Part shown: positions 24,789 through 33,955 of the stretch, piece by piece | Position numbering within the stretch: the first letter of the stretch is position 1 | How the letters are laid out: each line of letters opens with the position of its first letter | Origin: Pseudomonas fluorescens | GTDB lineage: Bacteria; Pseudomonadota; Gammaproteobacteria; Pseudomonadales; Pseudomonadaceae | Direction of reading: 5' to 3' | Assembly: GCF_900215245.1 (NCBI RefSeq) | Contig: NZ_LT907842.1 | Location: 3,224,001 to 3,288,000, forward strand | Length of the DNA: 64,000 nucleotides | Translations under genes and position numbers: made by a program | Notes under the pieces: model-generated | What the model was told of the DNA's origin: nothing | The model's input: the letters and a program-made list of their open reading frames with translations, nothing else | Database searches by the model: none

Positions 24789-27647
24789 ATGCTTGAGCTC
24801 ACTGTAGAGCAGATATCCATGGGCCAGGTGGCTGTGGATAAATCTGCTGCCTTGCACCTGCTCGCTGAAAAACTGGTGGCCGATGGCCTGGTCGCCGAGG
24901 GTTATCTCAGTGGCTTGCAAGCCCGTGAGGCCCAAGGCTCGACCTTTCTCGGCCAAGGTATTGCCATCCCTCACGGCACCCCGGAAACCCGCGACCAGGT
25001 CTTTTCTACCGGCGTGCGCCTGCTGCAATTCCCCGACGGGGTGGACTGGGGTGACGGCCAGATCGTCTACCTGGCCATCGGCATTGCCGCCAAATCCGAT
25101 GAACACCTGCGCCTGCTGCAACTGCTGACCCGCGCCCTTGGTGAAACCGATCTGGGTGAGGCGCTGCGCCGTGCCGGCAATGCCGAAGCGTTGCTGAAAC
25201 TGCTGCAAGGCGCGCCGCAGGAACTGGCGCTGGATGCGCAGATGATCAGCCTTGGCGTGTCCGCCGATGACTTCGAAGAGCTGGTGTGGCGCGGCGCACG
25301 CCTGTTGCGCCAGGCTGATTGCGTCAGCAACGGCTTTGCCGCCGTGTTGCAGCAAGTCGACGCACTGCCCTTGGGCGATGGCCTGTGGTGGTTGCACAGC
25401 GAGCAGACGGTCAAGCGTCCGGGCCTGGCCTTCGTCACGCCGGACAAACCCATGCGTTACCTCGGCCAGCCACTCAACGGCTTGTTCTGCCTGGCCAGTC
25501 TCGGCGAAGCCCATCAGACCTTGTTGGAACGCCTGTGCGCGTTGTTGATTGAAGGTCGCGGCCAGGAACTGGGGCGTGCCACCAGCAGCCGTGCGGTGCT
25601 TGAAGTGCTCGGCGGCGAACTGCCACCCGATTGGCCGAGTGTGCGCATTGCCCTGGCCAACGCCCATGGCCTGCACGCGCGGCCGGCGAAGATCCTCGCG
25701 CAACTGGCGAAAAGTTTTGACGGCGATATCCGCGTGCGCATCGTTGATGGCCCGGTTGGCGCTGTATCGGTAAAAAGCCTGAGCAAGTTGCTCAGCCTCG
25801 GCGCCCGTCGCGGCCAGGTGTTGGAGTTTGTGGCCGAGCCAGCGATTGCCGGTGACGCATTACCCGCGTTGCTGGCGGCCGTTGAGGAAGGCCTCGGCGA
25901 AGACGTTGAGCCACTGCCGACCGCCAGTGCGCAACCGGCAACGCTGGATATCGAACCGGTGCTCAGCGCACCCGTGTCCGGCAGCCAGATCCAGGCTATC
26001 GCCGCTGCGCCTGGTGTCGCCATCGGCCCTGCGCATATCCAGACGCAGCACGTCGTCGATTACCCACTGCGCGGTGAATCCTCGGCGATTGAACGCGAGC
26101 GCCTGCAGAACGCCTTGACCGACGTGCGCCGCGATATTCAGGGCCTGATCGAACGCAGCCAGGCCAAAGCCATCCGCGAGATTTTCATCACTCACCAGGA
26201 AATGCTCGACGACCCGGAACTGACTGACGAAGTCGGCACCCGCCTCAAGCAAGGCGAGAGCGCCGAAGCCGCGTGGATGAGCGTGATCGAAGCCGCTGCC
26301 AAGCAGCAGGAGTCGTTGCAGGATGCCTTGCTCGCCGAGCGCGCCGCCGACCTGCGCGACATCGGCCGCCGTGTGCTGGCGCAACTGTGCGGCATTGAAA
26401 CCGCTCAGGAGCCGAGCGCACCCTACATTCTGGTGATGGAAGAAGTCGGGCCCTCCGACGTCGCGCGTCTGGACCCGACGCGCGTCGCCGGTATCCTCAC
26501 CGCCCGTGGCGGCGCTACCGCCCACAGCGCCATCGTCGCGCGAGCCTTGGGCATTCCCGCCCTGGTGGGGGCCGGGCCGACGGTGTTGCTGTTGGCCTCG
26601 GGCACGCCATTGTTGTTGGACGGCCAGCGCGGTCGCCTGCATGTCGACCCCGACGCCGCCACCCTGCAACGCGCCACCGTCGAGCGCGACACCCGCGAAC
26701 AACGTCTGCAAGCCGCCTCGGCCCAGCGCCATGAACCGGCCCTGACCCGCGACGGCCACGCCGTGGAAGTGTTTGCCAATATCGGCGAAAGCGCCGGCGT
26801 TGCCGCGGCGGTGGAGCAGGGTGCTGAAGGGATCGGCCTGCTGCGCACCGAGCTGATTTTCATGGCCCACCCGCAAGCGCCGGATGAAGCCACCCAGGAA
26901 GCCGAATACCGCCGCGTACTCGACGGCCTCGGCGGTCGCCCGCTGGTTGTGCGGACCCTGGATGTGGGCGGCGACAAACCGCTGCCGTATTGGCCGATTG
27001 CCCAAGAGGAAAATCCCTTCCTGGGCGTGCGCGGTATTCGGCTGACCCTGCAACGCCCGCAGATCATGGAAGCGCAATTGCGTGCGTTGTTGCGCTCGGC
27101 GGATAGCCGGCCGCTGCGCATCATGTTTCCTATGGTCGGCAGCGTCGATGAGTGGCGCGCCGCCCGCGATATGACCGAGCGCCTGCGCCTGGAAATCCCG
27201 GTGGCCGACTTGCAACTGGGGATCATGATCGAGGTGCCTTCCGCTGCCTTGCTGGCGCCGGTACTCGCCAAGGAAGTCGACTTCTTCAGTGTCGGCACCA
27301 ACGACCTGACCCAATACACCCTGGCCATCGACCGTGGCCACCCGACCCTGTCCGCGCAGGCGGATGGCCTGCACCCGGCGGTGTTGCAGTTGATCGACAT
27401 CACCGTGCGCGCCGCCCATGCCCATGGCAAATGGGTCGGCGTGTGCGGCGAATTGGCGGCGGACCCGCTGGCGGTGCCGGTGCTGATTGGCCTGGGAGTG
27501 GACGAGTTGAGCGTGTCGGCCCGCAGCATTCCCGAAGTGAAGGCGCGGGTGCGTGAATTCAGTCTGAGCGAGGCCCAGGGCCTGGCGCAAAAAGCCCTTG
27601 CGGTGGGTTCGCCCGCCGAAGTGCGAGCCCTAGTGGAGGCCGTGTAA
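24789..27647 (+). CDS. fruB: Fructose PTS multiphosphoryl transfer protein (EIIA-HPr-EI)
   Basis: A 952-residue fusion carrying all soluble phosphotransfer steps of the fructose PTS. The EIIA domain has H62 in GIAIPHGTPETRD. A second, degenerate EIIA-like stretch (residues about 150-260) lacks the PH motif, reminiscent of the M domain of E. coli FruB. HPr has H296 in NAHGLHARPA. The EI domain has H579 in RGGATAHSAIVARALGIPAL and a PEP-binding C-terminus with VGTNDLTQYTLAIDRG. Phosphate flows from PEP through EI, HPr and IIA to FruA. AGGAG precedes the ATG. It is the first gene of fruBKA. Confidence 0.96.
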   Translation: MLELTVEQISMGQVAVDKSAALHLLAEKLVADGLVAEGYLSGLQAREAQGSTFLGQGIAIPHGTPETRDQVFSTGVRLLQFPDGVDWGDGQIVYLAIGIAAKSDEHLRLLQLLTRALGETDLGEALRRAGNAEALLKLLQGAPQELALDAQMISLGVSADDFEELVWRGARLLRQADCVSNGFAAVLQQVDALPLGDGLWWLHSEQTVKRPGLAFVTPDKPMRYLGQPLNGLFCLASLGEAHQTLLERLCALLIEGRGQELGRATSSRAVLEVLGGELPPDWPSVRIALANAHGLHARPAKILAQLAKSFDGDIRVRIVDGPVGAVSVKSLSKLLSLGARRGQVLEFVAEPAIAGDALPALLAAVEEGLGEDVEPLPTASAQPATLDIEPVLSAPVSGSQIQAIAAAPGVAIGPAHIQTQHVVDYPLRGESSAIERERLQNALTDVRRDIQGLIERSQAKAIREIFITHQEMLDDPELTDEVGTRLKQGESAEAAWMSVIEAAAKQQESLQDALLAERAADLRDIGRRVLAQLCGIETAQEPSAPYILVMEEVGPSDVARLDPTRVAGILTARGGATAHSAIVARALGIPALVGAGPTVLLLASGTPLLLDGQRGRLHVDPDAATLQRATVERDTREQRLQAASAQRHEPALTRDGHAVEVFANIGESAGVAAAVEQGAEGIGLLRTELIFMAHPQAPDEATQEAEYRRVLDGLGGRPLVVRTLDVGGDKPLPYWPIAQEENPFLGVRGIRLTLQRPQIMEAQLRALLRSADSRPLRIMFPMVGSVDEWRAARDMTERLRLEIPVADLQLGIMIEVPSAALLAPVLAKEVDFFSVGTNDLTQYTLAIDRGHPTLSAQADGLHPAVLQLIDITVRAAHAHGKWVGVCGELAADPLAVPVLIGLGVDELSVSARSIPEVKARVREFSLSEAQGLAQKALAVGSPAEVRALVEAV

Positions 27648-28589
27648 ATGGCGAAGATTCTGACCCTGACGCTGAACCCGGCGTTGGACCTGACGGTACG
27701 CTTGGCACGCCTGGAACCGGGTGAAGTCAACCGCAGCGAAACCCTGCTGACCCATGCCGCCGGCAAAGGCGTGAATGTCGCCCAAGTGCTGGCGGACCTC
27801 GGTCATCACGTCACCGTGGGCGGCTTTCTCGGTGAAGACAACCCTCAGGCGTTTGAGGCGTTGATCGCCCGCCGTGGCTTTGCCGACGCGTTTATCCGCG
27901 TGCCGGGCGAAACCCGCAGCAATATCAAGATCGCCGAACAGGATGGCCGGGTCACCGACATCAACGCGCCAGGGCCGCAGGTCAATGAGCAGGCGCAAGC
28001 GGCGTTGCTCAACCAACTGACGCTGATTGCGCCAGGGCACGACGCTGTAGTGGTCGCCGGCAGCTTGCCGGGTGGCGTCACTGCGCAGTGGTTCAAAGGG
28101 TTGCTGGAACATCTGAAAAGCCTCGGTTTGAAAGTCGCCCTCGACACCAGCGGCGAAGCCTTGCGCGTCGGCTTGCAGGCAGGCCCGTGGTTGATCAAAC
28201 CTAACACTGAAGAATTGGCAGACGCCCTCGATTGCCCTGCAGACTCGATCACGCAACAGGCCCAGGCCGCCGAGCGCTTGCATGCCCAAGGCGTCGAGCA
28301 TGTGGTGGTGTCCCACGGTGCCGACGGCGTGAACTGGTTCAGCCCGGGCATGGCGCTGCATGCCACGCCGCCCAAGGTCAGCGTCGCCAGCACGGTGGGC
28401 GCGGGGGATTCGCTGCTGGCCGGGATGCTGCACGGTTTACTCAGTGCTGATCTGCCGGAAAGTACCCTGCGCCGGGCCACGGCGATTGCCGCCATGGCCG
28501 TCACGCAGATCGGTTTTGGCATCAGCGATGACGCGCAGTTGGCGCGTCTCGAAAGCGGCGTCCACGTGCGCGCGCTGACAGAACAATAA
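27648..28589 (+). CDS. fruK: 1-phosphofructokinase
   Basis: Converts fructose-1-phosphate to fructose-1,6-bisphosphate. The 313-residue PfkB-family kinase has MAKILTLTLNPALDLTV at the N-terminus, AAGKGVNVAQVLADLG (family signature 1) and VGAGDSLLAGMLHGL (signature 2, catalytic Asp). Its ATG directly follows the fruB stop. By lowering fructose-1-phosphate it also affects FruR activity. Confidence 0.96.
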   Translation: MAKILTLTLNPALDLTVRLARLEPGEVNRSETLLTHAAGKGVNVAQVLADLGHHVTVGGFLGEDNPQAFEALIARRGFADAFIRVPGETRSNIKIAEQDGRVTDINAPGPQVNEQAQAALLNQLTLIAPGHDAVVVAGSLPGGVTAQWFKGLLEHLKSLGLKVALDTSGEALRVGLQAGPWLIKPNTEELADALDCPADSITQQAQAAERLHAQGVEHVVVSHGADGVNWFSPGMALHATPPKVSVASTVGAGDSLLAGMLHGLLSADLPESTLRRATAIAAMAVTQIGFGISDDAQLARLESGVHVRALTEQ

Positions 28590-28600
28590 GAGGGTTTGTG

Positions 28601-30310
28601 ATGAAGTTAGCCATTGTTACTGCCTGCCCGAACGGCATGGTCACCAGTGTGCTGTGCGCCCGCTTGTTGGACGCCGCCGCGCAGCGCATGGGCTTGCACA
28701 CCAGCGTTGAAGTGGTGGATGTGCAGCACCCGGAGCGCCAGTTGTCCCAGGCCACACTCGATGAAGCCGAATGGGTATTGCTGGTCAGCAGCACGCCGGT
28801 GGATATGCAGCGGTTTGTCGGCAAGCGTGTGTTCCAGAGCACACCGGCCCAGGCCTTGGCGGATGTCGAGGCGGTATTGCGCCGTGGTGCCGAAGAGGCC
28901 CAGGTCTATGTCGCCAGCGCAGCACCGGCGGCGAAGAGTGCTCCCCGTATCGTCGCCATTACGGCTTGCCCGACCGGCGTGGCCCACACCTTTATGGCCG
29001 CCGAGGCGTTGCAGCAAACGGCCAAGCGCCTGGGGTATGACTTGCAGGTCGAAACCCAGGGCTCGGTGGGCGCGCGCACGCCGTTGAGCCCGCAAGCGAT
29101 CGCCGACGCCGACGTGGTGCTGCTGGCGGCGGATATCGAAGTCGCCACCGAGCGCTTCGCCGGTAAGAAGATTTACCGTTGCGGCACCGGTATCGCCCTC
29201 AAGCAATCCGAAGCCACGCTCAATAAGGCATTGGCCGAAGGCGCGGTGGAAAGTGCCGCCAGCGGTGCGGTGGCCAAAAAAGAAAAAACCGGTGTGTACA
29301 AACACCTGCTCACCGGCGTGTCGTTCATGTTACCGATGGTGGTGGCGGGCGGCTTGTTGATCGCCTTGTCATTCGTGTTCGGCATCCAGGCCTTTGAAGA
29401 AAAAGGCACCTTGGCGGCGGCCCTCAAAACCGTCGGCGACCAGGCCTTTATGCTGATGGTGCCGTTGCTGGCGGGCTACATCGCCTACTCGATTGCCGAC
29501 CGTCCCGGCATCGCGCCCGGCATGATCGGCGGGTTGTTGGCGGGCACATTGGGGGCCGGATTTATCGGTGGCATCCTCGCCGGCTTTCTCGCCGGTTATT
29601 GCGTCAAACTGATCACCCGCGCGGTGAAATTGCCGCAGAGCCTGGAGGCGCTCAAGCCGATTTTGATCATCCCGTTGCTGGCGAGTCTGTTTACGGGCCT
29701 GGCGATGATCTATCTCGTCGGCCCGCCGGTCGCGCGACTGCTCACCGGCCTGACTGACTTCCTCAGCACCATGGGCACCACCAACGCGGTGCTGCTGGGC
29801 ATCCTGTTGGGCGGCATGATGTGTGTGGATTTGGGTGGGCCGATCAACAAGGCGGCGTACGCCTTTTCGGTTGGCTTGCTGGCGGCCTCGAGCGGCGCGC
29901 CTATGGCGGCGACCATGGCCGCCGGTATGGTGCCGCCGATTGGCATGGGCATCGCCACGTTCCTGGCGCGGCGCAAGTTCGCCCAGACCGAGCGCGAGGC
30001 AGGCAAGGCCGCGATGATTCTGGGCCTGTGCTTTATCTCCGAAGGGGCGATCCCGTTTGCGGCCAAAGACCCGCTGCGCGTGATTCCGGCCAGCATCGCC
30101 GGTGGCGCCTTGACCGGCGCGCTGTCGATGTACTTCGGTTGCAAACTCGCCGCGCCTCACGGTGGCCTGTTTGTGCTGGTGATCCCCAACGCCATGAACC
30201 ATGCACTGCTGTACTTGCTGGCGATTGTTGCCGGTAGCCTGTTGACCGGGTTGGTGTACGCGCTGATCAAGCGCCCGGAAGCAGTCGAACTGGCGGTCGC
30301 ACCGACCTGA
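28601..30310 (+). CDS. fruA: Fructose PTS EIIBC permease
   Basis: ATG at 28601 is preferred to GTG 28598 because AGAGGG is better placed. The 569-residue membrane protein takes up fructose and phosphorylates it at C1. It contains an N-terminal IIB' domain (VTACPNG, C9), a second catalytic IIB domain with C123 (AITACPTGVAHTFMAAEAL), and the IIC channel with about ten membrane segments, including HLLTGVSFMLPMVVAGGLL and GFISEGAIPFAA-type motifs. It closes the fruBKA operon. Confidence 0.95.
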   Translation: MKLAIVTACPNGMVTSVLCARLLDAAAQRMGLHTSVEVVDVQHPERQLSQATLDEAEWVLLVSSTPVDMQRFVGKRVFQSTPAQALADVEAVLRRGAEEAQVYVASAAPAAKSAPRIVAITACPTGVAHTFMAAEALQQTAKRLGYDLQVETQGSVGARTPLSPQAIADADVVLLAADIEVATERFAGKKIYRCGTGIALKQSEATLNKALAEGAVESAASGAVAKKEKTGVYKHLLTGVSFMLPMVVAGGLLIALSFVFGIQAFEEKGTLAAALKTVGDQAFMLMVPLLAGYIAYSIADRPGIAPGMIGGLLAGTLGAGFIGGILAGFLAGYCVKLITRAVKLPQSLEALKPILIIPLLASLFTGLAMIYLVGPPVARLLTGLTDFLSTMGTTNAVLLGILLGGMMCVDLGGPINKAAYAFSVGLLAASSGAPMAATMAAGMVPPIGMGIATFLARRKFAQTEREAGKAAMILGLCFISEGAIPFAAKDPLRVIPASIAGGALTGALSMYFGCKLAAPHGGLFVLVIPNAMNHALLYLLAIVAGSLLTGLVYALIKRPEAVELAVAPT

Positions 30311-30383
30311 CGGCACGAGCCGGTAATGGGATCACGGCGTTGTGGTTGCGCCTGGGTGATCGCAGTTGCCCATCGGAGTGAAA

Positions 30384-30403
30384 AGGCGACCTCGGGGTCG
30401 CCT
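30384..30403. terminator. Hairpin after fruA
   Basis: AGGCGACC and GGTCGCCT pair perfectly around TCGG, between the convergent fruA and LysR genes. There is no clear T-run, so it may act as a weak or processing-type terminator. Confidence 0.5.
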
Positions 30404-30418
30404 GGCATCTCAACGGTA

Positions 30419-31360
30419 TTACGTTCGTCTAAGCCCCCCTAATATGCCACCTGCTGGCGTCAGGCTGTCCGTCAGCACCTCCAGCAAGGTGCTGACCTTT
30501 GGCAGCGCCTGACGGCTTTTGACCCAGGCAAGGTGGATCGGCATGCCCTCGGTCGCCAAATGGGGCAGCACCTCCACCAATGTGCCCTCTTCCAACTGCT
30601 GATTAATCAGCCACGAGGGTAATTGCGCGATACCACAGCCTGCCATTACCGCCATCAACAACCCCTCTCCATTCCCAATCACCAACTGGGCGGGTACTGG
30701 CTGGCGCTTTATGGCGCCGGGGTGTGCGCCTGCGAAACTCCACGGCGTGATGTTGCCGTCCACCCAGCCATAGGCGATGCACTGGTGATGCTCCAGGTCT
30801 TGATCCGTGAGAGGCGTGCCGTGCTTGGCCAAATAGGCCGGGGATGCACAGAAGGTATGCCATTCACTGGCCAGGTAACGGTGCTCGACTCTTTCGGGCC
30901 AGACGTCCGCGCCGCCAATGCGTACGACCACGTCCACACCTTCCTGGAACGGGTCGATCAAACCGTCAGAGAACGTCACGTGGGGTATCAGCAGCGGATG
31001 ATCCTGCATGAACCGCAGGAGGGTGGGGAGCACTTGGGCACGGCCGAACGCGCCAGGCAGGTCAATTCGAATCCGGCCACGCGGCTCGATATTTTCGACT
31101 TGCAGTGACAATTCGGCCTCTTCAAGGTCTGCAAGCACGCCGATGCAGGTGCTGTAGAACGCGGTCCCCGCATCCGTCAGCGCCAGGCGCCGGGTGGTGC
31201 GTTGAAAAAGTCGGGTGCCCAATCGGCTCTCCAGCCGCGCGATACTTTTACTGATGGCGGAGCCTGTCAAATTCATTTTCTCGGCAGCGGCCTTGAAGCT
31301 GCCGGTTTCCGCGACGCAGACGAACACATCAATGCCTTTCAAGCGTTCTGAGGAAAACAT
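30419..31360 (-). CDS. LysR-family transcriptional regulator
   Basis: Start at 31360 (MFSSERLKGI); GTG at 31366 would add two residues. The 313-residue protein has the winged helix-turn-helix FVCVAETGSFKAAAEKMNLT with SAISKSIARLE at residues 14-45, and a substrate-binding domain with GRIRIDLPGAFGR and ACSP-like FCASPAYLAKHG. It resembles the AaeR/DsdC-like subgroup with ERLKG start. It is divergent from the six-gene cluster at 31921-38819 across a long, AT-richer region, which makes it the likely pathway regulator. Its ligand is unknown. Confidence 0.88.
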   Translation of the reverse strand: MFSSERLKGIDVFVCVAETGSFKAAAEKMNLTGSAISKSIARLESRLGTRLFQRTTRRLALTDAGTAFYSTCIGVLADLEEAELSLQVENIEPRGRIRIDLPGAFGRAQVLPTLLRFMQDHPLLIPHVTFSDGLIDPFQEGVDVVVRIGGADVWPERVEHRYLASEWHTFCASPAYLAKHGTPLTDQDLEHHQCIAYGWVDGNITPWSFAGAHPGAIKRQPVPAQLVIGNGEGLLMAVMAGCGIAQLPSWLINQQLEEGTLVEVLPHLATEGMPIHLAWVKSRQALPKVSTLLEVLTDSLTPAGGILGGLRRT

Positions 31361-31920
31361 ACACACCCTGTATCCATGAATTCAGTTCCACCTATCTGGT
31401 AAAAAAGATCATAAATCAGAACGTGGCGCGGCGGTAAGCTTAGTCCATGAACACCTGTCAGTGATTCGCTATAAACACTGTCATAAAAACGACCTATTTG
31501 ATCGGCGAGGCAAGGATGCTGGTAACGGTAAAAAAATATTGGGTGGCGGTCAGTGTCCTGTTCTCGGCCCCTTTTATAGCGATCTCTTTTCGAGCAATAA
31601 ACATGCTTGCTCTGGTTGCCCGTTCAAGGGGCGGCTTTGTTTTGCTCCCCCGGCGTTCTTTTGTATCAGGGCAGGGGTCAGAGCGCTTCCCGCTGCTGCG
31701 GCGTAGCTGATCAATTACGTATCGTTCGGCATCGACAGCACACTTAACCTAATGAATTGATATGCCCGTCTTATGCCAAACAAAGGCAGTTGTCAGGCAG
31801 GCCCCGCTTTGTCTAAAACACAGCGGCCTGGGTGCTGTTGGTAATGAAGTTGTAGTGCGTTAACTGTGTTTTTTATAAGAATTCATGTGTGAGCAAACCC
31901 TCGTTAGCAAGGAGAAAGAA
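31361..31920. other. AT-richer intergenic region between LysR and the biosynthetic cluster
   Basis: About 560 bases without a convincing gene. A 64-residue frame from ATG 31516 to 31710 (hydrophobic MLVTVKKYWVAVSVLF start) is possible but has no family features and is not called. The region is AT-rich near both ends and probably carries the divergent promoters and LysR operator. The rightmost 70 bases hold a plausible promoter (31850-31879). Confidence 0.6.
31850..31879 (+). promoter_or_regulatory. Candidate sigma-70 promoter of the biosynthetic cluster
   Basis: TTGTAG (31850-31855) and TATAAG (31874-31879) are separated by 18 bases. Transcription would start near 31886, which is downstream of the ATG at 31885 and so favours the GTG at 31921 as the true start of the first gene. 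Confidence 0.35.
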
Positions 31921-32883
31921 GTGCCGTCCAAGGAAATTTATACACTGGCGTGTGCAGGGCTCAAGAAGTTGGCGCTGAACCAGGAATGTCGCAACGCATT
32001 CGATAAAAACTCTTTATTTTTCAAATTGTTCGAACAGGCTGCCCATCGTTATATTATTGCCTCTGACGCGCAGGAACTGAACCGTAAGCTGCACACATTG
32101 GCGGCTAAAGGCTACCAACTGGGTGTGGAGTATGTGGGTGAAGAGAATCATGACCCACACGTGGTACAGCGCTTCGTCGGCGAGTACCTGAGTGCCGTTC
32201 AACGGTTTGCCGACGCGGGTTTAAAACCACAGTTGGGCTTTGATTTAAGTGCTGTGGGGATGCTCATTTCTCAGGAAACAGCTTATCGCAATGCTTCGGC
32301 TATTTTGGCGGCGGCGGCTCAACACGATATTCCTGTAATGATCAGTATGGAGCACTCTTCGGCTGTCGATAAAATTCTGGAAGTGTATGCCGAACTTGCA
32401 CCGGCTCATCTCAATGTGGGTATTACCGTACAGGCGCACCTGCACCGAACCGTCAATGACTTACCGCGCATCATCAGTTATGGGCGTAAAGTCAGATTGG
32501 TCAAAGGGGTTTATAACGAATCGCTCGATGTTGCTTTGCCCCGTGGTGAAGAACTGGATGATCGTTACTTGATGTTGCTTGATAATTTACTGGCCGCCAG
32601 TGTTCCAGTGAGTTGTGCAACGCAGGACCCCAACTTGATCAAGCGCCTGTTCGCGGGCGGTTATAACTCGAAGATCGAGGAGCTGGAAATGCTCCACGGC
32701 GTCCAGCCTGAGGTATTACGCAGCGCCAGGGAGGCAGGCCTGAACTGTCGGATTGCTGCGGTCTATGGCGACAGTTGGTACCTGCATTTCCTGCATCGTC
32801 TGGCCGAGTCGCCGGACAACGTTCTCGAGGCGCTTGCCGACTTCTACGACCCTTCCCGTATCACGTTTGGCGCAGGTTACTAA
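31921..32883 (+). CDS. Proline-dehydrogenase-like flavoprotein with altered active site
   Basis: GTG at 31921 has AAGGAG 6 bases upstream; ATG at 31885 (12 more residues) is the alternative. The 320-residue TIM-barrel protein aligns with monofunctional PRODH: HEQ-like VQAHLHRTVNDL, RLVKGVYNESL, EELEMLHGV and YGDSWYLHFLHRLAESPDN. FAD-site elements are kept. Residues that bind proline in PutA appear changed: the Lys of the KLSA motif is D108, the Asp of IDAE is S142, the Tyr of the RIY segment is A279, and the first Arg of the Arg pair is H292, leaving R293. It probably oxidises another amine or imine, or has lost catalysis. First gene of a coupled operon. Confidence 0.78.
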   Translation: MPSKEIYTLACAGLKKLALNQECRNAFDKNSLFFKLFEQAAHRYIIASDAQELNRKLHTLAAKGYQLGVEYVGEENHDPHVVQRFVGEYLSAVQRFADAGLKPQLGFDLSAVGMLISQETAYRNASAILAAAAQHDIPVMISMEHSSAVDKILEVYAELAPAHLNVGITVQAHLHRTVNDLPRIISYGRKVRLVKGVYNESLDVALPRGEELDDRYLMLLDNLLAASVPVSCATQDPNLIKRLFAGGYNSKIEELEMLHGVQPEVLRSAREAGLNCRIAAVYGDSWYLHFLHRLAESPDNVLEALADFYDPSRITFGAGY

Positions 32884-32893
32884 CGGAGCAGTT

Positions 32894-33955
32894 ATGTTTA
32901 TCGATCTCAGAAGCGATACGGTCACCAAGCCAACGGAAGGCATGCGCAAGGCCATTTACAATGCGGAAGTCGGGGATGAATGTTTTGGCGAAGACCCGAG
33001 CGTGCGTGCGCTTGAAGAGTTTTGTGCCAATTACTTCCAGAAGGAAGCGGCACTCTTCACCACGGGCGGCACCTTGAGCAACCAGTTGGCTATCAAGTCC
33101 CTCACTCAGCCGGGCGATGAGATTTTTCTGGATGCGTCCTACCACATCAACTATTACGAGGCCGCAGCAACGTCAGCGTTTTCGGGGGTCAACTTTTCGC
33201 TGTCATCCCATGAAAACGGGTTGTTTGACGTCAGTGACCTTGAAAAGCTTTATGCGTCCCGCTGCCGATGGAATCAGAACTACGCCTTGCCTCGCGTGGT
33301 AGTGATTGAAAATACCCTGGGATGCAAAGGCGGCGCGATCTTCCCCTTGGCGCAGATGAACGAAGTCTTCAGTTATGCCAAGTCGATCGAAGCCTATCGT
33401 TACCTGGATGGTGCACGCATCCTCCACGCCTCTATCGCGTCCGGCATTGATGTGACCTCGTACACGGAAAACGCCGACCTCATGTCCATGTGTTTGTCCA
33501 AAGCACTGGGCGCACCTGTTGGCTCGATCATGGTGGGCACCAAGGCGTTGATACAGCGTGCCAGGAAATACCGTAAGTGGTTTGGCGGCGATCTCCATCA
33601 GGCCGGCATGATGGCTGCTGCCGGGCTTTATGCCATGCACAACAATATTGAGCGCTTGGCCGAGGACCATGAACATGCGGCCCTGCTGCATCGTTTACTC
33701 AGCGATATCGATGAGACGCCTGCGCATTACAAGGGCACGAACATGGTGACGCTGGACGTTTCTTCGCTGGGGGTGACGCCGATGCAATTCAGTACTTTCC
33801 TGAGCCAGCAAGGTGTTGCCGGCTTGCCCTATAACGCGCGGGAAATGCGCTTTATGCCGCACATTAATACCAGTCGTGCTGATGTTCTGAAGGCCGCCGG
33901 CATTATTAAAGCCGCTGTACGGGAACTGACGTCAGCGCGGGAGCTCGCCAAGTGA
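32894..33955 (+). CDS. Threonine-aldolase-like PLP enzyme
   Basis: Start at 32894 (MFIDLRSDTVTKPT) with GGAG upstream gives 353 residues. It is a fold-type I PLP enzyme of the L-threonine aldolase/beta-eliminating lyase family: SDTVTKPT at the N-terminus, H84 in DASYHINYYEAA stacking on PLP, YLDGARI, and the Schiff-base Lys K203 in CLSKALGAPVGS. Some canonical residues differ (ENTLGCKGG instead of ENTH-N-GG; GGDLHQ instead of GG-RQ), so its donor or acceptor is probably not glycine/acetaldehyde. It could form a beta-hydroxy amino acid or cleave one. It overlaps the ATP-grasp gene (GTGA). Confidence 0.85.
   Translation: MFIDLRSDTVTKPTEGMRKAIYNAEVGDECFGEDPSVRALEEFCANYFQKEAALFTTGGTLSNQLAIKSLTQPGDEIFLDASYHINYYEAAATSAFSGVNFSLSSHENGLFDVSDLEKLYASRCRWNQNYALPRVVVIENTLGCKGGAIFPLAQMNEVFSYAKSIEAYRYLDGARILHASIASGIDVTSYTENADLMSMCLSKALGAPVGSIMVGTKALIQRARKYRKWFGGDLHQAGMMAAAGLYAMHNNIERLAEDHEHAALLHRLLSDIDETPAHYKGTNMVTLDVSSLGVTPMQFSTFLSQQGVAGLPYNAREMRFMPHINTSRADVLKAAGIIKAAVRELTSARELAK

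Noticed and set aside
25860..27766. Long minus-strand frames opposite fruB
   Set aside because: They are mirror frames of a high-GC gene with strong codon bias, with no family motifs; typical shadows.
31516..31710. 64-codon hydrophobic frame in the LysR-cluster intergenic region
   Set aside because: Only a moderate ribosome-binding site, low-complexity composition and no family likeness; it lies where promoters are expected.
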